In this document: positions 9,420 to 18,087 of the stretch, one piece after another | Layout: each line of letters begins with the position of its first letter | How positions within the stretch are numbered: position 1 is the first letter of the stretch | Source: Agromyces fucosus | GTDB taxonomy: Bacteria > Actinomycetota > Actinomycetes > Actinomycetales > Microbacteriaceae | Assembly (NCBI RefSeq): GCF_004134865.1 | Contig: NZ_SDPO01000001.1 | Span: 248,001-312,000 of the forward strand | Direction of reading: 5' to 3' | DNA: 64,000 bases | The notes under the pieces: model-generated | The model's input: the letters and a program-made list of their open reading frames with translations, nothing else | Database searches by the model: none | Told to the model about the DNA's origin: nothing | Made by a program: the position numbers and the translations under genes

Positions 9420-10985
9420 ATGGTTCGATCCAGCAGACGCAAGGTCCGTGGCCACGGACAGGCACCCGACTCCGCCTCCAGTACCGGCGGCAGCACCGAG
9501 CCGGCGCGCGATCGACGCCCGCCATCGGAGACGACGCTCGCGGGCTATCGCCTGCTCCGGCGCATCGCATCGGGTGAGCGTGCCGATGTCTTCCTCGCGG
9601 CCGTCGACGGCCCTGCCGAGGATCCGGCGCCGCTCGTGGTCGTGCGGGTCTACGACGCCGCAGCGAACGGAGCGGCGATCGCTCTCGAGATCGAGGCGAT
9701 GTCGACGGATGCGTCGGGGTCGCTGCCCGCCCTCATCGACATCGCGACACTCGACGACGGGCGTTGCGCGCTGGCCGTCGAACGAATCGCCGGCGCCCCG
9801 ATCTCCCGCGTGATCGCCGAGCGCCGTCTCGCCCCGGGCGAAGCGGTGACCGTGCTCGCCCCGATCGCCGTCGCGGTCGGCGAACTCGCGCGTCGTGGAT
9901 TCGTCCACACCCGGCTGTCGCCCGGAGACGTGCTGCTTGACGGCCGAGGGCGACCCCGACTGATCGGCCTCGGCGGGCTCGAGCGGCTCTCGGCGTCGCC
10001 CCAGGAACGCACACCGCTGCTTCGCGCGGGCCACGTCGCCCTTGCCGAGCTGGTCGCCGAGGTCGTGGCGGCGACAGAGCGACCGGAGGTCTTCGCGGAC
10101 GTCCTCGATCTCGTGGAGTCACGTCTTTCGATGCGGCCGTTCGCTCCGTGCGAGGCGGAACTCGAGCGTGCGCTCTTCGCAGCCGCCGATCCGGCTCCGG
10201 TCCGCGGCATCGCCGCCGCCGCTCCAAGGGGGCTGCCTTCGCGGGTGACGGTGCCGCTCGAGCTCGGGACGCGGGTCGACCGGCGCGACGGTGCGTACGT
10301 CGGAGATGACGGGGGCGCATCCGACCCGCCGGTGCGGAGCGCGATCCGTGCCGTCCTCGACCTCGCGCAGTGGCCTGCATTCCTCGCCGATGGTCGTCGG
10401 AGCGGCGACGTCGCCGAGGCTCCCGAAGCACGAGGCGCGCCGCCGGACGTCAGGAAAGGGGTGCAGGCGATGCTGCGGCGGCGACGCCCGGCACTCGTCG
10501 TCGCCTCGCTCATCGGCGGGGGAGCGCTGGTCCTGCTGCTGACGCTCGTGCCGCCGAAGTCGGTCGATGCCGCGCCCTCCGAGACTGGAGCCCGGACCGC
10601 TGCGCCGGTGGCCGAGACCTCCGAGCGTGACCCGGCGACGAACCCGCCCTCGCTCGATGCGGTCTCCGGCGACGACCCTGTGGCTGCCGTTCAGGCGCTG
10701 CTCGTGCAGCGTGCCGAGTGCTTCGACCGGCTCGATCTGGCATGCCTCGAGTCGATCGTCCAGCCCGGTTCCGCTGCTGAAGCCGCCGAAGTCGCGGCGA
10801 TGGGCATCGCGCGCGACGGCGGAGACGCGCCGCCGGCGTTCGACGCTTCTGGCGCCGCCGTGACCGCCGAGATGGGTTCGGCGGTACTCGTCACCGTTCC
10901 CTATGCATCGGGCGAACGAGAACCGGCCTCGCTCCTCGTGATGAGGGGCGAGGCCGGTTGGCGACTCCGAGAGATCTTCGACTAG
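9420..10985 (+). CDS. membrane-anchored pseudokinase with extracytoplasmic C-terminal domain
   Basis: A 521-residue protein with a GAGGAG ribosome site 12 bases before ATG. Residues 40–265 follow the Ser/Thr kinase order but lack every catalytic residue. The glycine loop is degraded ([11 protein letters not shown]), the VAIK lysine is arginine (VVVRVYD), HRDLKPxN reads HTRLSPGD with the catalytic Asp replaced by Arg, and DFG reads GLG. A single membrane helix lies near residues 357–378. A roughly 110-residue outer domain resembling a small alpha+beta (SnoaL/NTF2-like?) fold ends the protein. It probably senses or scaffolds rather than phosphorylates. Its stop overlaps the convergent dlaT stop by 4 bases. 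Confidence 0.7.
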   Translation: MVRSSRRKVRGHGQAPDSASSTGGSTEPARDRRPPSETTLAGYRLLRRIASGERADVFLAAVDGPAEDPAPLVVVRVYDAAANGAAIALEIEAMSTDASGSLPALIDIATLDDGRCALAVERIAGAPISRVIAERRLAPGEAVTVLAPIAVAVGELARRGFVHTRLSPGDVLLDGRGRPRLIGLGGLERLSASPQERTPLLRAGHVALAELVAEVVAATERPEVFADVLDLVESRLSMRPFAPCEAELERALFAAADPAPVRGIAAAAPRGLPSRVTVPLELGTRVDRRDGAYVGDDGGASDPPVRSAIRAVLDLAQWPAFLADGRRSGDVAEAPEARGAPPDVRKGVQAMLRRRRPALVVASLIGGGALVLLLTLVPPKSVDAAPSETGARTAAPVAETSERDPATNPPSLDAVSGDDPVAAVQALLVQRAECFDRLDLACLESIVQPGSAAEAAEVAAMGIARDGGDAPPAFDASGAAVTAEMGSAVLVTVPYASGEREPASLLVMRGEAGWRLREIFD

Positions 10986-12511
10986 ATGCCGAGGTCCGAC
11001 TCGAACGCGCCCTCTTCGAGCCGCTGCTTGACGGCGGTGAGGAAGCGGGCTGCGTCGGCGCCGTCGATGATCCGGTGGTCGTACGAGAGTGCGAGGTAGA
11101 CCATCGAGCGAACGGCGATCGCGTCGGCGCCGTCGGTCGAGACGACCACGGGGCGCTTCACGACGGTGCCGGTGCCGAGGATCGCCGACTGCGGCAGGAA
11201 CACGACCGGCGTGTCGAAGAGCGCACCGCGCGAACCGGTGTTCGTCAGGGTGAAGGTGCCCCCGGACAGCTCGTCGGGCTTCAGCTGGTTGTTGCGCGTG
11301 CGCTCGGCGAGGTCGGCGATCTGCGCGGCGAGGCCGGCGATGTCGAGCTCGGCCGAGTCGCGGATCACCGGGGTGAGGAGTCCGCGCTCGGTGTCCACCG
11401 CGATGCTCATGTTCTCCTGCGCCGGGTAGACGATGCTGTCACCGTCGACCGTGGAGTTGATGATCGGGTACGCACGCAGTGCCTCGGCCGCGGCCATGGC
11501 GAAGAACGGCAGGAAGGAGAGCTTGTTGCCGGTCTTCGCGAGGAAGTCGCCCTTCACCTTGTCGCGCAGGCGCGCAACCCGGGTCACGTCGACCTCGACG
11601 ACCGTCGTGAGCTGCGCGGTCGACGTCATCGAGACGACGGCGCGCTCGGCGACGACCTTGCGAAGGCGCGTCATCGGCACGGTGGTGCCGCGCAGCGGCG
11701 AGACCTCGAGCGGCTGACGTGCGGGAGCCGCTTCAGCGGACGCCGCAGGCGCGACGTTCGCGGAGATGACGTCCTGCTTGCGGATGCGACCGCCGACACC
11801 GGTGCCGGTGACACTGGCGAGGTCGACGCCTTGCTCGTTCGCGAGCTTGCGGACGATCGGCGTGACGTAGCCGGCGGGACCGGCGTGCGAGCCACCGGTC
11901 GGGGCAGGCGCGGCGGGAGCTGCCGGCGCCTGGGCGGCGGGTTCAGCGACCGGCGCTGCAGGAGCAGCCGGTGCCTGGGCGACCGGCTCGGCGACCGGCG
12001 CAGCAGGAGCAGCGGGTGCCTGGGCAACGGGCTCGGCGACCGGCGCAGCAGGAGCAGCGGGTGCCTGGGCGACCGGCTCGGCGACCGGCGCAGCAGGAGC
12101 TGCCGGTGCCTGGGTGACCGGCTCGGCGACCGGAGCTGCGGGTGCCTGGGCAACCGGCTCGGCGGCCGGCGCCGCGGGGGCAGCCGGTGCTTCGGGCTCT
12201 GCAGGGGCCGCCGGAGCAGCCTCGGTCGCGGGCGCTGCGGCCTCGGGCGCGGCGGGAGCAGCAGCTGCACCCGATCCATCGCCGATCGTCACGAGCGCGG
12301 TGCCGACCTCGACGGTCTCGTCCTCCTGGACGAGGATCGCTTCGATGACACCCGCGACGGGCGACGGGATCTCGGTGTCGACCTTGTCGGTCGAGACCTC
12401 GAGCAGCGGCTCGTCGACCTCGACACGGTCGCCGACATTCTTCAGCCAGCGGGTGACCGTGCCCTCAGTGACACTCTCTCCGAGTGCCGGGAGGCTGACG
12501 GATTCGCTCAT
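10982..12511 (-). CDS. dlaT: dihydrolipoamide acyltransferase, E2 of 2-oxo acid dehydrogenase complexes
   Basis: A 509-residue E2. Residues 1–80 form one lipoyl domain with the modified lysine at residue 43 (STDKVDTE). Residues 81–210 form a flexible Ala-Pro linker built of 15-residue repeats. Residues about 214–247 form the peripheral-subunit-binding domain ([24 protein letters not shown]). The rest is the catalytic core ending with His479 and Asp483 (YDHRIIDG). In actinobacteria this family serves as the acetyl- or succinyl-transferring E2. Its neighbour 68 bases upstream is lpd (E3), and lipA and lipB, which make its cofactor, are nearby. GGAGAC lies before the ATG. sucB is an alternative name. 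Confidence 0.93.
   Translation of the reverse strand: MSESVSLPALGESVTEGTVTRWLKNVGDRVEVDEPLLEVSTDKVDTEIPSPVAGVIEAILVQEDETVEVGTALVTIGDGSGAAAAPAAPEAAAPATEAAPAAPAEPEAPAAPAAPAAEPVAQAPAAPVAEPVTQAPAAPAAPVAEPVAQAPAAPAAPVAEPVAQAPAAPAAPVAEPVAQAPAAPAAPVAEPAAQAPAAPAAPAPTGGSHAGPAGYVTPIVRKLANEQGVDLASVTGTGVGGRIRKQDVISANVAPAASAEAAPARQPLEVSPLRGTTVPMTRLRKVVAERAVVSMTSTAQLTTVVEVDVTRVARLRDKVKGDFLAKTGNKLSFLPFFAMAAAEALRAYPIINSTVDGDSIVYPAQENMSIAVDTERGLLTPVIRDSAELDIAGLAAQIADLAERTRNNQLKPDELSGGTFTLTNTGSRGALFDTPVVFLPQSAILGTGTVVKRPVVVSTDGADAIAVRSMVYLALSYDHRIIDGADAARFLTAVKQRLEEGAFESDLGI
11906..12163. repeat. 45-bp tandem repeats encoding the Ala-Pro linker of DlaT
   Basis: About six near-identical 45-bp units encode [15 protein letters not shown] (15 residues) between the lipoyl and subunit-binding domains. 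Units differ mainly by synonymous or conservative changes (PVTQ, PAAQ). It is coding sequence with a flexible-linker role, not a CRISPR array. Confidence 0.85.
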
Positions 12512-12579
12512 GCGCTTGTCTCCTTCACAGCGTGGGAACGCTTTCTAGCTTATTGCAGTCGTGGATGGGATCGACGGGA

Positions 12580-13953
12580 TCAGATGGCGTGGAGCGGCTT
12601 GCCGGCCAGCTTCAGCACGGCTTCGCCGAACGCCTCGCCCTGGGTCGGGTGGGCGTGGATGAAGGGGGCGATGTCTTCGGGGTACGCCTCCCAGTTCACG
12701 GCGAGCTGCGCCTCGGCGATGAGCTCGCCCACCCGGCCGCCGATCATGTGGACGCCGACGATGGGGCCCTCGTTGACTCGGACGACCTTGATCGAACCCG
12801 ACGTGCCGAGGATCGAGCTCTTGCCGTTGCCGGCGAGGTTGTACTCGAAGGCCGACACCTGGTCGGCGCCGAACTTCTCGGCAGCCTTGGCCTCGGTGTA
12901 GCCGACGGAGGCGACCTCGGGCTCGCAGTACGTGATCTTCGGGATGTTCACGTCTTCGACGACGATCGGAGCGAGGCCCGCGATCTCCTCGGCGATGAAG
13001 ATGCCCTGCTGGTAGCTGCGGTGCGCGAGCTGGAGTCCGGGGACGATGTCGCCGGCTGCGTAGACGCCGGGGGCGCTCGTCTCGAGTCGGTCGTTCGTGA
13101 TGACGAAGCCGCGGTCGATCGTGATGCCGGCCTCTTCGTAGCCGAGGTTCTGCGTGACGGGCCCACGGCCGACGGCGACGAGCAGCAGCTCGGCCTCGTA
13201 GGTGGTGCCGTTCTCGAGCGTCACGACGACGCCGTCGTCGTTCTGGGTCACGCTCTGGAAGCGCACGCCGAGCGAGTACTCGATGCCGCGCTTGCGGAAC
13301 GCGCGCTCGAGCTGCTTGGAGATCGTCTCCTCCTCGTTGGGCACGAGGTGGGGCAGGGCTTCGATGATGGTGACGTCGGCGCCGAAGGAGTTCCAGACGC
13401 TCGCGAACTCGACGCCGATGACGCCGCCGCCGAGCACGGCGACCTTCTTGGGGATGAAGTCGAGCTCGAGGGCCTGCTCGCTCGTGATGACGCGGCCGCC
13501 GATCTCGAGTCCGGGGAGCGAACGCGAGTACGAGCCGGTGGCGAGCACGACGTTCTTGCCGACGTAGCGGTCGTCGCCGACGGCCACGGCGTTGGTGCCG
13601 ACGAGGCGGCCCTCACCGGCGACGACGGGGATGCCGCGAGCCTTCAGGAGGCCCTGCAGGCCCTTCCACTTGCTCGCGACGATGCCCTCGCGGTAGGCCG
13701 AGACGCCAGCGATGTCGACGCCCTCGAAGGAGGCCTTGACGCCGTACTTCGCAGATTCGCGGGCCACCTCGGCGACCTCTGCCGAGTGCAGGAGGGCCTT
13801 CGTGGGGATGCAACCGCGGTGCAGACATGTGCCGCCGAGCTTGTCCTTCTCGATCACCACGGCGGTCATGCCGAGTTCGACGGCACGGATCGCAGCGGCG
13901 TAACCGGCGCTGCCTCCGCCCAGGACGACAATGTCAAAGTTCTGCTCGGACAA
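12580..13953 (-). CDS. lpdA: dihydrolipoyl dehydrogenase (E3)
   Basis: A 457-residue flavoprotein disulfide reductase that reoxidises dihydrolipoamide with NAD+. Visible are the FAD motif LGGGSAGYAAA, the redox disulfide GGTCLHRGCIPTKALL, the NAD motif VAVLGGGVIGVEFAS, the second FAD segment VYAAGDIVPG and the C-terminal His-Glu pair in HAHPTQGEAF. The TTG start (LSEQNFDIVVLG) is chosen because GGGAGAGAG sits about 6 bases before it; the open frame continues upstream but matches no family sequence there. The operon order is lpdA then dlaT, minus strand. Confidence 0.95.
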   Translation of the reverse strand: MSEQNFDIVVLGGGSAGYAAAIRAVELGMTAVVIEKDKLGGTCLHRGCIPTKALLHSAEVAEVARESAKYGVKASFEGVDIAGVSAYREGIVASKWKGLQGLLKARGIPVVAGEGRLVGTNAVAVGDDRYVGKNVVLATGSYSRSLPGLEIGGRVITSEQALELDFIPKKVAVLGGGVIGVEFASVWNSFGADVTIIEALPHLVPNEEETISKQLERAFRKRGIEYSLGVRFQSVTQNDDGVVVTLENGTTYEAELLLVAVGRGPVTQNLGYEEAGITIDRGFVITNDRLETSAPGVYAAGDIVPGLQLAHRSYQQGIFIAEEIAGLAPIVVEDVNIPKITYCEPEVASVGYTEAKAAEKFGADQVSAFEYNLAGNGKSSILGTSGSIKVVRVNEGPIVGVHMIGGRVGELIAEAQLAVNWEAYPEDIAPFIHAHPTQGEAFGEAVLKLAGKPLHAI

Positions 13954-14020
13954 ACGCTCTCTCCCTTGCGCACCAGATCTGCGACACGGACTGCCCCCGG
14001 TTCGTTGCCGGGACAGGGTG

Positions 14021-14043
14021 TATGGGCGACGTTCTCGCCCATA
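14021..14043 (-). terminator. hairpin terminator downstream of pepA
   Basis: A 9-bp perfect inverted repeat (TATGGGCGA / TCGCCCATA) with a 5-base loop lies 9 bases after the pepA stop and before lpdA, consistent with ending pepA transcripts. Confidence 0.55.
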
Positions 14044-14051
14044 TGACCTTA

Positions 14052-15524
14052 CTACCCTGCGGCGAGCTGCTCGCCCAGGCGGACGAGCGTGCGGACGGCG
14101 ACCCCCGTGGCGCCCGACCCGGTGAAGCCGTAGCCGGCCGCGGTGTTGTTGGAGGGCCCCGCGATGTCGAGGTGCGCCCACGGGATCCGGGTCTCGGCTT
14201 CGCCGCGGACGCCGACGAACTCCTGCAGGAAGACGCCCGCGAGGAGCATCCCCGGCACGGTCATGCCGAGCTTGGTGTTCGCGAGGTCGGCCACATCGGA
14301 CTTCAGGTACTGCATGAGGTCGCGGGGGAGCGGCATCGGCCAGGTCGACTCGTCGACCGAGTCCGCGGCGGCCCGCACCCGTCCGACGAGGTCGTCGTCG
14401 CCCATGAGGCCTGCGATGCGGTGGCCGAGGGCGACCATCTGCGCGCCGGTGAGGGTCGCGACGTCGACGATCGCGTCGGGCTGCTCCTCGCTCGCGGCCA
14501 CCAGTCCGTCGGCCAGCACGAGTCGGCCCTCCGCGTCGGTGTTGATGACCTCGACGGTCTTGCCGCCGCGGATGCGCAGCACGTCGTTCGGCCGCACCGC
14601 GGTCGACGAGGGCAGGTTCTCGGCGATGCAGAGCCAGCCGGTCACTCGGAGCGGCACGCCGATCTCGGCGAGGGCCACCATGGCCGAGAGCACCGTCGCG
14701 GCGCCCGCCATGTCGGTCTTCATGCCGACGAGGGAGTTCATGGGCTTCAGCGAGATGCCGCCCGAGTCGTACGTGATGCCCTTGCCGACGAGGGCGAGGT
14801 GAACGGATGCCCCGGCCGGCGTGTAGTCGAGGCGCACGAGTCGGGGGCCGCGGCTCGAGCCCTGGCCGACCGCCAGGATCCCGCCGAAGCCGTCGTCGGC
14901 GAGTGCCTGCTCGTCCCAGACCTTCGCAGCGATGCCGACGGCCGCGGCGGTCTCGACGGCGATGTCGGCGAGCCGTGCGGGGGAGAGGTCGGCCGGTGGC
15001 ATGTTGACGAGGTCCTTCGTCGTCGCGACGGCCGTCACGACCGCTCGGACCCGGTCGACGCTAACCACGGCGTCGTCGAGCACGGAGTGCAGCACGATGG
15101 CGGTCGGGCGGGGCTTCGGCTCCGAACGGAACCCGTCGTAGCCGTATGCGCCCAGGCCGGCGCCCTCGAGGAGGGCTGCTGCCGCGTCGGCGTCGTCCGT
15201 CGGAACGGCGATCGCCACCGTGAGCTCGCCCTTCAGCTGGCGGAGGGCGGCACCTGCGGCGAGACGGAGGCTCGCGGCATCCGCTCGCTCGCCGACGCCG
15301 ACGATCGCGACGACGCGCGGGCCGCCGGGCGTGCCGGGGATGCGGGTGAACTCCTCGGCCGCGCCGCTCAGCTCGAGCGCCTCGAGCGCGGGGCCGACCC
15401 ACTCGAAGCCGGCCTCGGCCAGGAGTTCCGGGCCCTCGGCCCCCTTTCGGACGGCCAGCAGCACGACGTCGGCGTCGGAGGTGGAGGCGGGGGAGTCGGT
15501 CACGGAGAGGGTGGGAACAGCCAT
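14052..15524 (-). CDS. pepA: leucyl aminopeptidase (M17 family)
   Basis: A 490-residue cytosolic M17 aminopeptidase that removes N-terminal residues using two metal ions. The N-terminal macro-like half is variable. The C-terminal catalytic half shows LVGKGITYDSGGISLKP (metal lysine and aspartate), MKTDMAGAA and the signature NTDAEGRLVLAD. The ATG at 15522–15524 gives MAVPTLSVTD. It lies on the minus strand upstream of lpdA and divergent from the PAC2 gene. Confidence 0.94.
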   Translation of the reverse strand: MAVPTLSVTDSPASTSDADVVLLAVRKGAEGPELLAEAGFEWVGPALEALELSGAAEEFTRIPGTPGGPRVVAIVGVGERADAASLRLAAGAALRQLKGELTVAIAVPTDDADAAAALLEGAGLGAYGYDGFRSEPKPRPTAIVLHSVLDDAVVSVDRVRAVVTAVATTKDLVNMPPADLSPARLADIAVETAAAVGIAAKVWDEQALADDGFGGILAVGQGSSRGPRLVRLDYTPAGASVHLALVGKGITYDSGGISLKPMNSLVGMKTDMAGAATVLSAMVALAEIGVPLRVTGWLCIAENLPSSTAVRPNDVLRIRGGKTVEVINTDAEGRLVLADGLVAASEEQPDAIVDVATLTGAQMVALGHRIAGLMGDDDLVGRVRAAADSVDESTWPMPLPRDLMQYLKSDVADLANTKLGMTVPGMLLAGVFLQEFVGVRGEAETRIPWAHLDIAGPSNNTAAGYGFTGSGATGVAVRTLVRLGEQLAAG

Positions 15525-15612
15525 GCGGTCGATCGTACGTGTTCGCTCTCGGCATCACGTCGACGACCGGTGACCCGGAGGAGGCCGCGACGGGCGTCAG
15601 TAGGCTGGAAGC

Positions 15613-16539
15613 ATGCGAGACCCCCGCTCCCTGTACGAGCTGAACCCCGACGTGAACGTTCCCGCCGGGCTTCCGCTGGTCGCGGGGCTCACCGGCTACG
15701 CCGATGCCGGCGGAGCCGTCGCGCAGACCACCGAGTACCTGCTCTCAACGCTCGACAGCACCGTCGTGGCATCCTTCGAGGCCGACGAGCTGCTCGACTA
15801 CCGCGCCCGCCGACCGATCATCCTGTTCGAGGGCGACCACCTCACCGACTACACGCCACCGCGCCTGAGTCTCGACCTCGCCGTCGACGAACTGGGCCAG
15901 CAGTTCCTGCTGCTCACCGGGTTCGAGCCCGATTACCAGTGGCAGCGGTTCAGCTCGGCGGTGCTCGACCTGATCGAGCGATTCGAGGTGTCGTCGACCA
16001 CGTGGATCAACTCGATCCCCATGCCCGTGCCGCACACCCGACCGGTCGGCGTGACCGTGAGCGGCAACCGCTCGGAACTCATCGAGGCGATGTCGATCTG
16101 GCGCCCGACGACGCAGGTGCCCGCCAACGTGCTCCACTTGGTCGAATTCCGGCTCCAGGCGCTCGATCACCCCACGACGGGGTTCGTGCTGCTGATTCCG
16201 CACTACCTCTCCGACGCCGAGTACCCCTCGGCCGCGATCACCGCGCTCGAGGCGATCAGTGCCGCGACCGGGCGCATCTTCCCGACCGACGCGCTGCGCG
16301 AGCAGGGCCGGGACTTCGTCGCCCGCATCGACGAGCAGGTCTCCGAGAACGCCGAGCTCGCGAAGCTCGTCGGCACGCTCGAGCAGCGGCACGACTCGTA
16401 CATGGAGGGCACCACGCTCCGGTCGCCCCTCACCGACGAAGACGGCGAACTGCCGTCGGCCGACGAGATCGCCGCCGAGCTCGAGAAGTTCCTCGCCTTC
16501 CGCCGCGCGAACGACGACGACACGCCGCGCGGGCGCTGA
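15613..16539 (+). CDS. PAC2 family protein (proteasome-assembly-chaperone-like)
   Basis: A 308-residue protein starting MRDPRSLYELNPDV. The core shows family features: an N-terminal GLPLVAGLTGYADAGGAV, the strand RPIILFEGDHLTDY, a GFEPDYQW segment and INSIPMPVPHTRP. The C-terminus is acidic and helical. The fold is that of proteasome assembly chaperone 2, but bacterial members have no settled function. The gene sits immediately upstream of sigA on the same strand; a strong -10 element between them indicates sigA has its own promoter. Confidence 0.8.
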   Translation: MRDPRSLYELNPDVNVPAGLPLVAGLTGYADAGGAVAQTTEYLLSTLDSTVVASFEADELLDYRARRPIILFEGDHLTDYTPPRLSLDLAVDELGQQFLLLTGFEPDYQWQRFSSAVLDLIERFEVSSTTWINSIPMPVPHTRPVGVTVSGNRSELIEAMSIWRPTTQVPANVLHLVEFRLQALDHPTTGFVLLIPHYLSDAEYPSAAITALEAISAATGRIFPTDALREQGRDFVARIDEQVSENAELAKLVGTLEQRHDSYMEGTTLRSPLTDEDGELPSADEIAAELEKFLAFRRANDDDTPRGR

Positions 16540-16630
16540 GCCGCGGGGGAATGCCCGTCGGCGGCTCGATGTTGTAGCAACGAGAGGGCGAGTCGGACCC
16601 CGATCAGGCGTACTGCGGAGCTGACGTCTG

Positions 16631-16636
16631 TATAAT
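16631..16636 (+). promoter_or_regulatory. -10 element of the sigA promoter
   Basis: A perfect TATAAT hexamer stands in the 251-bp gap between the PAC2 gene and sigA. No good -35 hexamer lies 16–18 bases upstream. Transcription would begin near 16642–16643, exactly where the foldable leader starts. Confidence 0.6.
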
Positions 16637-16642
16637 GGGGGC

Positions 16643-16709
16643 AGGACCCGTTCTGGCCCGCTGGCGTGGTGAAAGACCATGCCGATGCAGCGGACTTGAC
16701 ATGGGTCCT
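16643..16709 (+). ncRNA. predicted structured 5' leader of sigA mRNA
   Basis: The sequence folds as a closed three-part structure. An outer stem pairs AGGACCC (16643–16649) with GGGTCCT (16703–16709). Inside it, CCGCTG (16658–16663) pairs with CAGCGG (16688–16693). At the tip, GCGTGGT (16664–16670) pairs with ACCATGC (16676–16682) across a GAAAG loop with one G–U pair. The 5' end of the outer stem coincides with the predicted transcription start. I do not recognise it as a known riboswitch or RNA family. It may regulate sigA translation or stability, or be a small RNA. Confidence 0.45.
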
Positions 16710-16790
16710 CATAGTGTCCGAAAACGACCGGACCGAGTGCATAGCCGAGTCCGCGAGGGCACGCGGGCACGACGGTAGGAGAGGTAACGA

Positions 16791-18080
16791 ATGGCAACGA
16801 CGAAAGCGACGACGGCTGCGAGCGAGGCGGAGAAGCCTGCTGCGAAGCGCGCGACCGCCGCGAAGTCGACCGCCGCGAAGACGACGGCGAAAGCCGCGGC
16901 CACCCCCGCGACGAAGACGCCGCGCGCAACTACCGCGAAGACCGCGACGAAGCCACGCGCGAAGGCGAAGGCCAAGAGCGACGACGATGAGGGCGAAGAG
17001 GTCGTCGACCTCGAGGTCGTCGAGGGCGCCGACGATTCGGCAGCCGACGGCGACGACGACGACACGAAGGCCGTCGCGGTCGAGCCGCATCCCACCGGCG
17101 CGCTCGTGCTGCGCGCCGTCGACGACGAAGACGAGGTCCCGGTCTACTCGAGCGCCATCACCGGCGCGACGGCCGACCCCGTCAAGGACTACCTGAAGCA
17201 GATCGGCAAGGTCGCGCTCCTGAACGCGGCCGAAGAAGTCGAGCTCGCGATGCGCATCGAGGCGGGCCTGTTCGCCGAAGAGAAGCTCTCGCACATGACC
17301 GACGCCGAGAAGCGCTCGCAGCTCGGCCGCGAACTCCAGTGGGTCGCGAAAGACGGCCAGCGCGCCAAGAGCCACCTGCTCGGCGCGAACCTCCGCCTCG
17401 TGGTCTCGCTCGCCAAGCGCTACACGGGTCGCGGCATGCAGTTCCTCGACCTCATCCAAGAGGGCAACCTGGGGCTCATCCGTGCGGTCGAGAAGTTCGA
17501 CTACACCAAGGGCTTCAAGTTCTCGACCTATGCGACGTGGTGGATCCGCCAGGCGATCACGCGCGCCATGGCCGACCAGGCTCGCACCATCCGCATCCCC
17601 GTGCACATGGTCGAGGTCATCAACAAGCTCGCCCGCGTGCAGCGCCAGATGCTCCAAGACCTGGGTCGCGAACCCACGCCCGAAGAGCTCAGCCGCGAAC
17701 TCGACATGACCCCCGAGAAGGTCATCGAGGTGCAGAAGTACGGCCGCGAGCCCATCTCGCTGCACACGCCGCTCGGTGAAGACGGCGACAGCGAGTTCGG
17801 TGACCTCATCGAGGACACCGAGGCGGTCGTGCCGGCCGACGCGGTGGGCTTCACGATGCTGCAGAAGCAGCTCGAGTCGCTCCTCGACTCGCTGAGCGAG
17901 CGCGAGGCGGGCGTCATCCGCATGCGCTTCGGCCTCGGCGACGGCATGCCGAAGACCCTCGACCAGATCGGCGACACCTTCGGCGTGACGCGCGAGCGCA
18001 TCCGCCAGATCGAGTCGAAGACGATGGCGAAGCTGCGTCACCCCTCGCGTTCGCAGTCGCTCCGCGACTACCTCGAGTAG
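16791..18080 (+). CDS. sigA: principal RNA polymerase sigma factor (sigma-70, group 1)
   Basis: A 429-residue housekeeping sigma factor preceded by AGGAGAGG. Residues 1–120 are a lysine/alanine/threonine-rich then acidic arm typical of actinobacterial SigA/HrdB. Region 1.2 follows ([16 protein letters not shown]), then regions 2.1–2.4 ([44 protein letters not shown]), region 3, and region 4.2 with its helix-turn-helix ([20 protein letters not shown]). The terminal [10 protein letters not shown] is typical of SigA. murT starts 8 bases after the stop, so the cell-wall pair is probably cotranscribed with it. Confidence 0.97.
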   Translation: MATTKATTAASEAEKPAAKRATAAKSTAAKTTAKAAATPATKTPRATTAKTATKPRAKAKAKSDDDEGEEVVDLEVVEGADDSAADGDDDDTKAVAVEPHPTGALVLRAVDDEDEVPVYSSAITGATADPVKDYLKQIGKVALLNAAEEVELAMRIEAGLFAEEKLSHMTDAEKRSQLGRELQWVAKDGQRAKSHLLGANLRLVVSLAKRYTGRGMQFLDLIQEGNLGLIRAVEKFDYTKGFKFSTYATWWIRQAITRAMADQARTIRIPVHMVEVINKLARVQRQMLQDLGREPTPEELSRELDMTPEKVIEVQKYGREPISLHTPLGEDGDSEFGDLIEDTEAVVPADAVGFTMLQKQLESLLDSLSEREAGVIRMRFGLGDGMPKTLDQIGDTFGVTRERIRQIESKTMAKLRHPSRSQSLRDYLE

Positions 18081-18087
18081 GCCGCCA

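Noticed and set aside
11906-12163. Possible CRISPR-like tandem array
   Set aside because: Units are directly adjacent, in frame and encode the Ala-Pro linker of DlaT, with no spacers.
13827-16577. 916-codon open frame across pepA and the PAC2 gene
   Set aside because: It overlaps well-supported genes on both strands and has shadow-like composition.
16696-16701. TTGACA hexamer before sigA as a second promoter
   Set aside because: No acceptable -10 element lies 16–18 bases downstream, and it lies inside the predicted leader.
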